NCBI GenBank assembly: GCA_016840285.1
Contig: JAEOSR010000062.1
Span: 1 to 64,000, forward strand
DNA: 64,000 bases
Source of the DNA: Candidatus Hodarchaeota archaeon
GTDB lineage: Archaea; Asgardarchaeota; Heimdallarchaeia; Hodarchaeales; Hodarchaeaceae
Direction of reading: 5' to 3'
Positions 54,718-63,051 of this stretch are shown here, in pieces (the first letter of the stretch is position 1; each line of letters begins with the position of its first letter). Position numbers and translations under genes: made by a program. The notes under the pieces are model-generated. The model saw only the letters and a list, made by a program, of their open reading frames with translations, did not search any database and was not told the DNA's origin.

Positions 54718-55248
54718 CTAAATTCTGAGTGGAATTTCAGTGAGAATCATTAAAATAAGAAGAGAAACACAGATAATTAAGAATGCATATAGTAGACGCC
54801 AAAGACCATGAAAATAGAGCCATTGAATACGATCGATCATTTTTGATCCCTTTTGTGCAATATGACTCATCTTAACAAGATATTTATGTTGTTCAGGTGT
54901 GAATTCTTTGCACTTAAGAATTCCTTGTGCTTTTATTTCATGATTCACCCATGCTAGACGTAATTTTGCCCTGTAAATCATCATTTGTAAGAGAAGTGAA
55001 ATAAAAACCATAAAAAGAAGCATAATAATGTTGATCCCTGCTAGTAAGCGAGACATTGATTGTAGACTATTCATAAACAATTGAATTGATAAAAAAGTAA
55101 GAATAGTAGCAGAAGTTGCTATAGTGGCTAGTGGGGTTGCAGCAACTGAAATATGATCAATCTTGAGATTGTAATTGGCAAGTAACGCTACTAATTCCTG
55201 TCTTAATTGATCTGGCTTATGTGAATGAGCCGATATGTGAGAATTCAT
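54718..55248 (-). CDS. Membrane protein of 176 residues, three TM helices
   Basis: Two hydrophobic helices (about 37-60 and 68-92) and one near the C-terminus (about 150-170) bracket a charged cytoplasmic segment that includes HKYLVKMSHIAQKGSKMIDR. I see no known family. It lies 37 bases downstream of the DUF1116 gene and 89 bases upstream of the SCP2-like gene, so it could belong to either transcript. Confidence 0.6.
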   Translation of the reverse strand: MNSHISAHSHKPDQLRQELVALLANYNLKIDHISVAATPLATIATSATILTFLSIQLFMNSLQSMSRLLAGINIIMLLFMVFISLLLQMMIYRAKLRLAWVNHEIKAQGILKCKEFTPEQHKYLVKMSHIAQKGSKMIDRIQWLYFHGLWRLLYAFLIICVSLLILMILTEIPLRI

Positions 55249-55284
55249 CGAAAAAATTCCTGAATTTCTTTAAAATTAGGCAAA

Positions 55285-56538
55285 CTAGATATATTTTTTA
55301 CCAAATGACTTCAACGCTTCGTGAAACATCTCTAGGGGTGCAGATGTGAGTCCTGCCCCAATTTGACCAATTCCAGCTTCTTTATGTGCAATTCCTGTAT
55401 TAATTAACGGTGTTTCATTAAGTTCAACAACTTTTCGAATATCTATCCCCGTGGGTGTACCACGAAAATGAAGACTAGGAATTGTGAACATATTACTTCT
55501 CCCAGCTGTTATTTCGTACATTCGTTCAGTTCGTTGAACTGCTTCTGCAGAAGAACCGCCTACAAATGATACGATAGCTGGGGAAGCAGCCATTGCGAAT
55601 CCACCAATCCCAATTACTTCAGATATCGTAGAATCACCTAGATCAGGACACGCATCCTTTTCGGAATACCCTGGGAAATATAATCCATCTACCATTGAAG
55701 CTGGTGAGGTGAACCACCTTCTGCCTAAATCAGACACTTGAATTCCGATATCGGTTCCATTACGAGCCATTGCTACAACTAGCGGACAATACTCAATGTC
55801 TCGAGCGGCATCTGCAATCAATTTGGAGTGTGGCATTGAGAGGTTTAAATTAAAGATATCAACATTTTCTTTTAAGAACATAAAGACTTCTTTCACCGTA
55901 GTATTATCTGTGGTATCTATAAGATGAGGTACAATCTCGCTTATGAAGAGATAAGTCCCTGATCTGTTTCTATTATGAGCTTCGTCTCCCATATGCAAAG
56001 ATTCAGAGATGATAGCTTTAATATCGATCCCTTTGGCGTGATGAATTGCTTTTTTCAAAGTAGGAGCCAATATTTCTTTCATCCAAGTTAACCGTTCTAA
56101 TACTTCAGAATCCCAGCCACCGAAGCGTAGAACCTTTCCTCTTCCTTCATTAAGAGTACAATACGATCGTTGTTTATTCTCCTTATCTTCAAGTACAAAA
56201 ACTGGTTGATGTGGAGAAGTAATCCCAGTCATAGGCCCCACTGCATCATGATCATGATTGCAATCAAATTTTATCTCCCCTGAAGCGGCTAACTTGTAAG
56301 CTTCCTCAATATCGCTAGCTAATCCTTCATACACAAGAATTCCTGCTATAGCTCCCTGCATAGGACCGCACATACGTTCCCATTCAATCGGAGGCCCTGC
56401 GTGAAGAATAGTATATTCGTCCATTCTCGGGATGGTACTCATTGCTTCTAACTCTATATCCACCAAAATTGGTTGAACAGAAGCCATTTTGGTTAATGCT
56501 AGCTTATTTGCATTTTCAATCTTATCTTTGATGTCCAT
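55285..56538 (-). CDS. DUF1116 protein, AllG/YlbE-like
   Basis: The protein of 417 residues matches the DUF1116 family: the GPPIEWERMCGPMQGA motif (about 48-63), CNHDHDAVGPMTGITSP (about 93-109), LHMGDEAHNRN (about 180-190) and a GIGGFAMAASPAIVSFVGG segment (about 310-328). In E. coli the relative YlbE (AllG) works with FdrA (AllF) and YlbF (AllH) as an oxamate carbamoyltransferase in allantoin breakdown. FdrA lies just upstream here, so the pairing is conserved. YlbF (DUF2877) and a carbamate kinase are not in the window, so substrate identity remains open. It starts 34 bases after the small FdrA-associated gene. Confidence 0.85.
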   Translation of the reverse strand: MDIKDKIENANKLALTKMASVQPILVDIELEAMSTIPRMDEYTILHAGPPIEWERMCGPMQGAIAGILVYEGLASDIEEAYKLAASGEIKFDCNHDHDAVGPMTGITSPHQPVFVLEDKENKQRSYCTLNEGRGKVLRFGGWDSEVLERLTWMKEILAPTLKKAIHHAKGIDIKAIISESLHMGDEAHNRNRSGTYLFISEIVPHLIDTTDNTTVKEVFMFLKENVDIFNLNLSMPHSKLIADAARDIEYCPLVVAMARNGTDIGIQVSDLGRRWFTSPASMVDGLYFPGYSEKDACPDLGDSTISEVIGIGGFAMAASPAIVSFVGGSSAEAVQRTERMYEITAGRSNMFTIPSLHFRGTPTGIDIRKVVELNETPLINTGIAHKEAGIGQIGAGLTSAPLEMFHEALKSFGKKYI

Positions 56539-56572
56539 TGCAATCTTTTTCCTTTATCAATAAGTATGGTGC

Positions 56573-56746
56573 TTAGAGTATCTTTTCTAGAATTTTCAGA
56601 AGTTCAGGATCACCACGAGCAGGAGGTTCCCAACGAATATGAACAACAGGGATACCTTGGGACTCACATGACTCATAAAACGATTTTAATCCGATATTAA
56701 GAACTTTTGGACCAGTAGATAACAATTCGTCTATATTTTTCATCAT
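56573..56746 (-). CDS. FdrA-associated small protein, 57 residues
   Basis: The ATG at 56746 shares its A with the end of the FdrA stop codon (TAATG), strong evidence for translational coupling. A second ATG follows at 56743. The protein reads IDELLSTGPKVLNIGLKSFY, then a conserved-looking VVHIRWEPPARGDPELL. From memory, small proteins of this form, annotated as fdrA domain protein, sit in clostridial FdrA/DUF1116 clusters. The role is unknown; it may be a third subunit. Confidence 0.75.
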   Translation of the reverse strand: MMKNIDELLSTGPKVLNIGLKSFYESCESQGIPVVHIRWEPPARGDPELLKILEKIL

Positions 56747-58323
56747 TAGAACCAGTCTATTTTCGTAGTGCGCTTGGCGATTAATGCTGCTAATCTGGCT
56801 GCCTGAGCATTAGTAGACATGACATATACCCCATTGCTTGTTAATCCTGACATTGACTTATTATAATCTTGAGGATCGAGTTCGGTTCCACATACATGAC
56901 TTACTATTGGAATTTTTCGATTTAAGGCATTCCATTTAATAAATGCTTCTTGCATATCACTTACTGGATCCTCGTGTGATCCCCAGCCTAGTATGAAATC
57001 CATCAGAATGACTGCTGTTTTGGGATCGTTTATTTCTTCCAAAAATCTCTTTGTACGTTCTGTTTGATCGATCATCGGATGAGGTTTTCCAACTGTGAAT
57101 TCATCGGCTCCCATATCAATCAAGGTGTGTTCTTTACTTTTATACGGATTATCAATAAGATTAGTATGCTCTAGTTTCACATTCGTCCATAAATTATCAG
57201 TAGATGGCAAAACCTCAGAGATAATCATTGCAGCTTCAAATGTAAATGTTCCTCCAGCGAATAAACCTCGAATATATCTTTGTTCAGGGGCCAGGATAGA
57301 TTGCGTACCATGTAGGATCTTTTTAATCTGTTCTTTATTATCAAAGGTTACTGAAATTCGTTTCAATTCATTTGAACGGACAAAGTGACTAGCAGAATAA
57401 GCAGCTTCTTCTAAAGTGTTAACTGTAAGAATTTTTCCTGCAAAATCGCAATAACCTGCTGTTTTTCCAAGAAAATTAATAATCACAGGTTTCTGACATC
57501 TTTGAACTTCATTTAACACACGTTGGAGGGTTTTCTCGTCAGGTGGTTTGGATATAACAAGTATTAATTCGATATTTTGATCTCGATCAAGGGCATTTAA
57601 TCCATCGATCATAGAGATAGCGCCAACAGCATCTTTCACATCCCGTGAACCTGTTCCGATTGCATGTGTAACACCGACTCCCATACGATGACACAAAACC
57701 ATAACTTCTTGTGTCCCCGTTCCTGATGCTGCAACAATTCCGATCGGACCTGGGGTAACCATATTTGCAAATCCTAAACCAATATTCTTGATCATCCCCG
57801 TTCCACAGTCAGGTCCCATTATAATTAGTCCTTTTTCGTGAGCATACTTCTTTAATTCGATCTCGTCCTTTAATGACACATTATCAGAAAATAATAGAAC
57901 ATTAAGGCCCTGTTCTAATGCGAGACGAGTTTCACGGGCTGCATACTCACCTGGGACAGATATAACAGTTAAATTAGCATTGGGAATCCCTGTGATTGCC
58001 CCTCTTATTGAACGAAAATTTTTGAGACTCTCCTTTTCATCTACCTCTTGATGATTCATGTAATCGACGATAAATCGAGCAGCTTCATCTGCAAAAGCTT
58101 CCGTAACTGCTCTGATTGAGATGATAATATCATTTCCACTAGCTGTCTGTGCTTCGGGGGTGAGGAGACCAACCTCTTCTAGTAATGGCTTATTCTTTGG
58201 AGTTCCCATAAGCACCGATGCTATTTCAATCCCTTCCAATTTACTTGCAGCTGAAGAAGCACGCATTAATTGCACTGAATCACGATACTGTTGGTGAATA
58301 ATATGTGTCCTGACTATAGTCAC
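56746..58323 (-). CDS. fdrA: FdrA-family protein, AllF-like
   Basis: The 525-residue protein is related to the alpha subunit of succinyl-CoA synthetase. A CoA-ligase-type Rossmann segment is seen (LEQGLNVLLFSDN, then IMGPDCGTGMIKNIGLGFAN, about 135-190), followed by IGIVAASGTGTQEVM (about 199-213) and the GTGSRDVKDAVG loop. The C-terminal half holds a second ligase-type domain ending in MDFILGWGSHEDP. E. coli FdrA (AllF) is a subunit of oxamate carbamoyltransferase together with DUF1116 and DUF2877 proteins. Here it is coupled to a small FdrA-associated protein and then to DUF1116. The start is GTG 58323. The family is certain; the reaction is inferred from the neighbours. Confidence 0.88.
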   Translation of the reverse strand: MTIVRTHIIHQQYRDSVQLMRASSAASKLEGIEIASVLMGTPKNKPLLEEVGLLTPEAQTASGNDIIISIRAVTEAFADEAARFIVDYMNHQEVDEKESLKNFRSIRGAITGIPNANLTVISVPGEYAARETRLALEQGLNVLLFSDNVSLKDEIELKKYAHEKGLIIMGPDCGTGMIKNIGLGFANMVTPGPIGIVAASGTGTQEVMVLCHRMGVGVTHAIGTGSRDVKDAVGAISMIDGLNALDRDQNIELILVISKPPDEKTLQRVLNEVQRCQKPVIINFLGKTAGYCDFAGKILTVNTLEEAAYSASHFVRSNELKRISVTFDNKEQIKKILHGTQSILAPEQRYIRGLFAGGTFTFEAAMIISEVLPSTDNLWTNVKLEHTNLIDNPYKSKEHTLIDMGADEFTVGKPHPMIDQTERTKRFLEEINDPKTAVILMDFILGWGSHEDPVSDMQEAFIKWNALNRKIPIVSHVCGTELDPQDYNKSMSGLTSNGVYVMSTNAQAARLAALIAKRTTKIDWF

Positions 58324-58357
58324 GAGAAATCACTATTCATTGTTTTTTTTCTTCGAG

Positions 58358-59608
58358 TCATTCAAAGAACTTTTCTTCCTCATATTCAGCTCCAACAGCG
58401 TCCTCCTCGACATTGCGGGGAACCAATTCTTGAGGTTGTCCAAGAAATTCACGATAATATTCGTGCTGGATTAGAAGGTTCATAATTTCATTTGTCCCAG
58501 TCCAAATACTCATTAGTCTAATATCTCTCAGTAATCTTTCTACTGGATACACATTTGTATAACCGATTCCTCCCATTATTTGCATAGCATGATTAATAAC
58601 TTCCCAGGCAACATCAGTGGCAAATTTTTTACTTTCAGAAACCATACGACGGATTTTCCCAGAAGTAATACCCTCATTGGTATCGATTGTTCTCGCTGTA
58701 CTATAGATCAATGATCTCGCAGCATCAAGGAGGGTAATACTATCTGCAAGCTTGAAACTGACCGCTTGAAATTTCCTAATTGTTTGTCCGAATGCCTTTC
58801 GACGATTACTATATTTAGCTGCAACTTCTAGACCAGCTCTTGCTGATCCAATGGCACCCGAGGCACTGGTCATTCGTTCGGGAATCATCATTTGATTGAA
58901 AATTTCACCACCTTGGTTGATTTCTCCTACTAAATTTTCCTCGGGAACTACAACATTATTGAAGTGTAATCTTCCCGTACCTCCTCCACGACTTCCCATG
59001 AGACCATAAACATGTTTTACTTCCACTCCTGTATCTCGTTGAACTAAAAAGGTGCTTATTGATTTTCTAGGATCTGCTGCCTTTAAATCAGTCTTCGCAT
59101 AGACAAGAAAGATATCTGCTCCCTCCGACCCCACTACAAAACGTTTCTGGCCATTAAGGATAAAAACATCCCCCTGCTTTTCAGCAATACAGGTAGCGCC
59201 AAAAAAATCAGAGCCTCCCCTTGGTTCTGTCAGGGCTTCAGCACAAAACAATTTTCCTCTTATTATTGGTTCTAAGTATTTCTTTTTTTGGTCTTCATTC
59301 CCATAATAATGAATAGCTTCCCCGACAATACTAATCAGAGAGTATAAACATCCTAAACTTGGACCCAAAACACCGACTTCTTCTATAGCTGCTGTTTCAG
59401 CGACCCACCCAAGACCTTTACCTCCATATTCAGAAGGAAACCGAACTCCCAATAATCCTTCTTTTCCCAACCTCATAACATAGTCTGTTGGGTACTGAAT
59501 TTCATCACGATCCATTTTCCGAAGCCAGGATGAGGGAATACTTTTAACAAATTCTCTGGTTTTATATTTCAACTCAGTTTCTTTTTCATTCAGTAAAACG
59601 TCAAACAT
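58358..59608 (-). CDS. Acyl-CoA dehydrogenase
   Basis: The flavoprotein of 416 residues has the family's order of helices, the FAD loop [14 protein letters not shown] (about 141-154), the RKAFGQTI motif (about 288) and [20 protein letters not shown] near 362-381. The usual catalytic glutamate before GT (YEGT) is threonine here: IWTGTNEIM. In isovaleryl- and long-chain-CoA dehydrogenases the base lies elsewhere, on the helix before RKAFG; a Glu in GLEVAAKY here could serve. It lies 34 bases before fdrA on the same strand and 115 bases from the divergent xanthine dehydrogenase gene. No electron-transfer flavoprotein is next to it. The substrate is unknown. Confidence 0.9.
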   Translation of the reverse strand: MFDVLLNEKETELKYKTREFVKSIPSSWLRKMDRDEIQYPTDYVMRLGKEGLLGVRFPSEYGGKGLGWVAETAAIEEVGVLGPSLGCLYSLISIVGEAIHYYGNEDQKKKYLEPIIRGKLFCAEALTEPRGGSDFFGATCIAEKQGDVFILNGQKRFVVGSEGADIFLVYAKTDLKAADPRKSISTFLVQRDTGVEVKHVYGLMGSRGGGTGRLHFNNVVVPEENLVGEINQGGEIFNQMMIPERMTSASGAIGSARAGLEVAAKYSNRRKAFGQTIRKFQAVSFKLADSITLLDAARSLIYSTARTIDTNEGITSGKIRRMVSESKKFATDVAWEVINHAMQIMGGIGYTNVYPVERLLRDIRLMSIWTGTNEIMNLLIQHEYYREFLGQPQELVPRNVEEDAVGAEYEEEKFFE

Positions 59609-59723
59609 CTTTATCTACCTGTTGGTTCATCAAAATAACACGGTTTGCATTAGCCTTTTAAAAAGGTCTTGATAGAACATTTAACACTATTGCTAAATGT
59701 AATATTTGAATTGAGGGTTCTTA

Positions 59724-62048
59724 TTGCCACTTTACAAAGCGATTGGGAAGTCAATTTCTCGAGTTGACGCTAGTGCGAAAGTAACTGGTGCTGCTCTTTA
59801 TATTGACGATTTACGATTTCCACGTACACTGTACTTGAAAGTTTTACGTGCTGGTGTTCCTCATGCTCGGGTTAAATTAATTGATACATCTGAAGCTGAA
59901 TCAGTAGAAGGAGTATATAAAATTATAAGTAGAAATACAAGGGGAATTGATGAAAACATATTATATGGAACATGCATTTTTGACCAACCTATAATGGCAT
60001 TTGAAAAGGTCAGACATCCAGGTGAGGTAATAGCAGCTGTTGTAGCGGAAAGTGAGAGGACAGCGCAAGATGCAATCGAAAAAATAAAAGTAGAACTCGA
60101 AGAACTTCCTTTCGTTTTAGATCCAATTGAAGCTTCTTCTCCAGAAGCACCTCTTATCCACGAACGAAATGGTGAGTATAAGCATCTCTCAACTTTTGTT
60201 CCGATACCTAAAACAAACATATTTTACAAATATCAATTAAAAAAGGGAAATCACGAAAATGTATTCCAAGAGGCCAATGTGACGGTAGAAAATGAATTTG
60301 AGTATCCCTTGATGAATCATGCTGCAATTGAACCTCATGGGGCAGTGGCTTATTGGGATCAAACTGGTGATTTGCATATTTGGAGCAGTTCTCAGGCACC
60401 CTTTGTTGTGCGGGAAGTCCTAGCAGATATTTTCAAACTTCCTATGAATAAAATACACGTAAATATTCCTTTTCTTGGTGGAGGTTTTGGTGGGAAATCA
60501 GATTACACGATTGAGCCTCTTTTAGCAGTTTGCGCTCGATTTGTGCCAGGATATCATATTAAATTCCGTCTCACTCGAAAAGAAGTGTTTATTGGAACTG
60601 TTTTAGGGCGCGGTATGAAAGGGAGAATGAAGATCGGGGCAAACCAAGATGGTTCCTTCGTAGGACTCGAATCTCAATTATATTTCTCGGATGGAGCGTA
60701 CGGGGACACAAGTTGTAATGTGGTGTTAGCTGCAGGCCATAATTCCGCCGGGCCATATTTCTTTCCAAATTGTAACCTTCAGTCGTTTGGAGTTTATACA
60801 AATACTCCCCCAGTAGGCGCAATGCGTGGATATGGGCATCCTGAAGGACAGTTTTGTCTTGAAAGATTAATCGAACAGTTAGCTGAACGACTTGGTATGG
60901 ATTCAAGGAAACTTCGCTTGAAAAATTTTCTTAAACCTGGTGACACGAATTCGCTTAATCAAATGATAACAGAACATAATGGCAATATCAGAGAATGTTT
61001 CGAAAAAATGATTGAGGCTCTAGAATCAGATAAGATACCTGAAGAAGATGAGAATTTTGCTTATGGAAGGGGGGTCGCTGCGTTAGTTAAATCACCTGTA
61101 CAAGCAGCAAATGCTTCATCGAACATTTTTCTAAAGTTCAATGAGGATTTAACAGTCAATATTGCCGTAGGGGGAGTTGAAATGGGCCAGGGATCCTTGA
61201 CTGTACTAGCTCAAATAGCAGCTGAGACTTTGAGAATTCCTGTGGAAAAAGTTAGGATTAATCACGAAATTAACACACAGATAACTCCTTATGAGTGGCA
61301 AACAGTTGCAAGTATGACCACTATGAGGGTTGGAAATGCAATAATCGCTGCTTGTGATAAAGCAATTGTACAATTCAAGAATAATGCTGCATTAGTTCTC
61401 AATTGCGATTCTGATGATTTAGTATATGATGGAAGATCTATTTCCTATAAGAACGAATCAATTCCACTAGAAAAGTTAGTTCTTGGATACCAATACGAAG
61501 ATGGTCACACGGTAGGTGATCCAGTTTTAACCATTGGATCCTCTGTTGTTAGAGATGTCACAATCCCAAATCTCGAAACAGGAGAATATCAACCTTATGA
61601 ATGGACTTTTGGAGCACAAGGCTGTGATATAAGTATTGAGAAAGCTACTGGAAGAATAAAAGTCCTCCATTTCGCCACGGCTCTCGATATTGGTAAGGTG
61701 ATAAATCCTGAAACTGCACGTGGTCAAATCACTGGAGGGGTTTTAATGGGGATAGGAGCTGCCTTGAAAGAAAGAATCCTGTTTAATGAAAAAGGAATCA
61801 TGAAAACAGTTAATTTGAAGAGATATCAAATCCCGACGTTATCAGATATACCTGAAAAATATACTTGTATTCTAATTGAGAATCCCCAGCCAAACGGGCC
61901 ATTTGGAGCTAGGCCAATGGCTGAACATCCCATTATTGGTGTACCTCCAGCTATTCTCAATGCTTTTCAACATGCTACTGGGTTATCATTAACAAAGCTA
62001 CCTGCGTCCCTTGAAAGAGTGTTAGAAGCATTAGAACAAAGGAGTTGA
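59724..62048 (+). CDS. Xanthine dehydrogenase family, molybdopterin-binding large subunit
   Basis: The protein of 774 residues is full length for the XdhA/CoxL-type subunit. Seen here are VDASAKVTGAALYIDD at the start, GGGFGGKSDYTIEPL near residue 252, PVGAMRGYGHPEGQF near 363 and VGGVEMGQGSLTVLAQ near 478. The catalytic glutamate region ARPMAEHPIIGVPPAI lies near 730. The TTG start at 59724 has GAGGG six bases upstream. The 2Fe-2S subunit follows, but the FAD subunit is missing, so electrons must leave by another partner. Proximity to FdrA and DUF1116 suggests purine use, though related enzymes hydroxylate nicotinate, quinoline or aldehydes. Confidence 0.88.
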   Translation: MPLYKAIGKSISRVDASAKVTGAALYIDDLRFPRTLYLKVLRAGVPHARVKLIDTSEAESVEGVYKIISRNTRGIDENILYGTCIFDQPIMAFEKVRHPGEVIAAVVAESERTAQDAIEKIKVELEELPFVLDPIEASSPEAPLIHERNGEYKHLSTFVPIPKTNIFYKYQLKKGNHENVFQEANVTVENEFEYPLMNHAAIEPHGAVAYWDQTGDLHIWSSSQAPFVVREVLADIFKLPMNKIHVNIPFLGGGFGGKSDYTIEPLLAVCARFVPGYHIKFRLTRKEVFIGTVLGRGMKGRMKIGANQDGSFVGLESQLYFSDGAYGDTSCNVVLAAGHNSAGPYFFPNCNLQSFGVYTNTPPVGAMRGYGHPEGQFCLERLIEQLAERLGMDSRKLRLKNFLKPGDTNSLNQMITEHNGNIRECFEKMIEALESDKIPEEDENFAYGRGVAALVKSPVQAANASSNIFLKFNEDLTVNIAVGGVEMGQGSLTVLAQIAAETLRIPVEKVRINHEINTQITPYEWQTVASMTTMRVGNAIIAACDKAIVQFKNNAALVLNCDSDDLVYDGRSISYKNESIPLEKLVLGYQYEDGHTVGDPVLTIGSSVVRDVTIPNLETGEYQPYEWTFGAQGCDISIEKATGRIKVLHFATALDIGKVINPETARGQITGGVLMGIGAALKERILFNEKGIMKTVNLKRYQIPTLSDIPEKYTCILIENPQPNGPFGARPMAEHPIIGVPPAILNAFQHATGLSLTKLPASLERVLEALEQRS
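62038..62044 (+). promoter_or_regulatory. Shine-Dalgarno before the 2Fe-2S subunit
   Basis: AAAGGAG lies inside the end of the large-subunit gene, nine bases before the ATG at 62054. It touches the alternative TTG at 62045, so the ATG is preferred. Confidence 0.6.
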
Positions 62049-62053
62049 AGAGT

Positions 62054-62536
62054 ATGGAGATTATAATAACAGTCAATGGTCGAAAACATACTCTAGATGT
62101 TGATCCCAAAGATTCATTGTTATTTATTCTACGAGAGCAACTTGGGTTGACAGGGACAAAGAATGGATGTAATCAAGGCCATTGTGGCGCTTGTACAGTC
62201 GTAATGAACGGAGAAGCTGTTAAATCTTGTCTTATACGACCTAAACAGCTTATTGATGCCGAAATATTAACTATTGAAGGAATTTCTCCACGAGTCCCGA
62301 AAAGTAAGTTACACCCTATCCAACAAGCCTTCATTGAGACTACTGCAGTCCAATGTGGTTTTTGTACTCCTGGATATATTCTGGAGCTTTATGCTCTTTT
62401 TGAGAAAAATCCCGCTGCTTCCGAACAAGAAATTAAATCAAAACTCCAAAAACACTTATGTCGTTGCACAGGTTACAAACCAATTTTAGATGCCGCTTTA
62501 CTTGCACAGGATATGTTAAAAATCCGAAAATCATAA
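62054..62536 (+). CDS. Xanthine dehydrogenase family, 2Fe-2S subunit
   Basis: The protein of 160 residues carries two 2Fe-2S clusters. The plant-type N-terminal cluster uses CNQGHCGACT (about 38-47) with a fourth cysteine in VKSCLI (about 60). The second uses QCGFCTPGY (about 98) and CRCTGY (about 136). All eight cysteines are present. The gene is coupled to the large subunit, overlapping or nearly so according to the start used. It passes electrons from molybdenum to a flavin partner, which is not in view. The next gene is convergent, five bases away. Confidence 0.93.
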   Translation: MEIIITVNGRKHTLDVDPKDSLLFILREQLGLTGTKNGCNQGHCGACTVVMNGEAVKSCLIRPKQLIDAEILTIEGISPRVPKSKLHPIQQAFIETTAVQCGFCTPGYILELYALFEKNPAASEQEIKSKLQKHLCRCTGYKPILDAALLAQDMLKIRKS

Positions 62537-62540
62537 TACC

Positions 62541-63044
62541 CTACTTTATTTCAATGAAACTGTACTTAAAATTCATTCCATCTATTTCCAATAGTGCAAC
62601 AGTATTACGGGTAGCGAAATATCTATCTGTGGGTGATCCTGGATTAATTAATAGAATATCTTTTTCAACCTTAGCGATTGCTTTATGTGTATGTCCACAC
62701 ACTATTATGTCTGGCTTTTGATCACCATTGAACTCATTTAAGACACGGTTATAATATCCTGATGAGCTCCCACTCCCATGGGTTACTCCAATCAATAAAT
62801 TTTCTACTTGTACAATTTCTTTTCGTGAAAAGTGATTTTTCACCGATTGATGACACATATTTCCATGAACCGCGATAAGAGGGGCAATCTCTTCAAGAGT
62901 AGAAACCACTGAAAATTCTTCAAAATCCCCTGCATGTATAATTAGATCAACATTTCTCTCTTTAAATGACTTTATCACCGAATCTGGCAATATTTTTCGT
63001 CGAGATGGAATATGAGTATCAGAGATTAATCCTAGTACTTTCAT
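62541..63044 (-). CDS. YfcE/MJ0936-type phosphodiesterase
   Basis: The protein of 167 residues is a calcineurin-like metallophosphoesterase of the small archaeal type. All metal motifs are present: SDTH (residues 8-11), GDFE (about 39), GNM (about 62), THG (about 89) and GHTH (about 117). Known members hydrolyse phosphodiesters in vitro with manganese or nickel; the natural substrate is unclear. I use ATG 63044 with GGATGA before it; TTG 63059 is an alternative that overlaps the end of eutA. The overlap or close spacing suggests that it is translated with eutA. Confidence 0.88.
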   Translation of the reverse strand: MKVLGLISDTHIPSRRKILPDSVIKSFKERNVDLIIHAGDFEEFSVVSTLEEIAPLIAVHGNMCHQSVKNHFSRKEIVQVENLLIGVTHGSGSSSGYYNRVLNEFNGDQKPDIIVCGHTHKAIAKVEKDILLINPGSPTDRYFATRNTVALLEIDGMNFKYSFIEIK

Positions 63045-63051
63045 TTCAATT

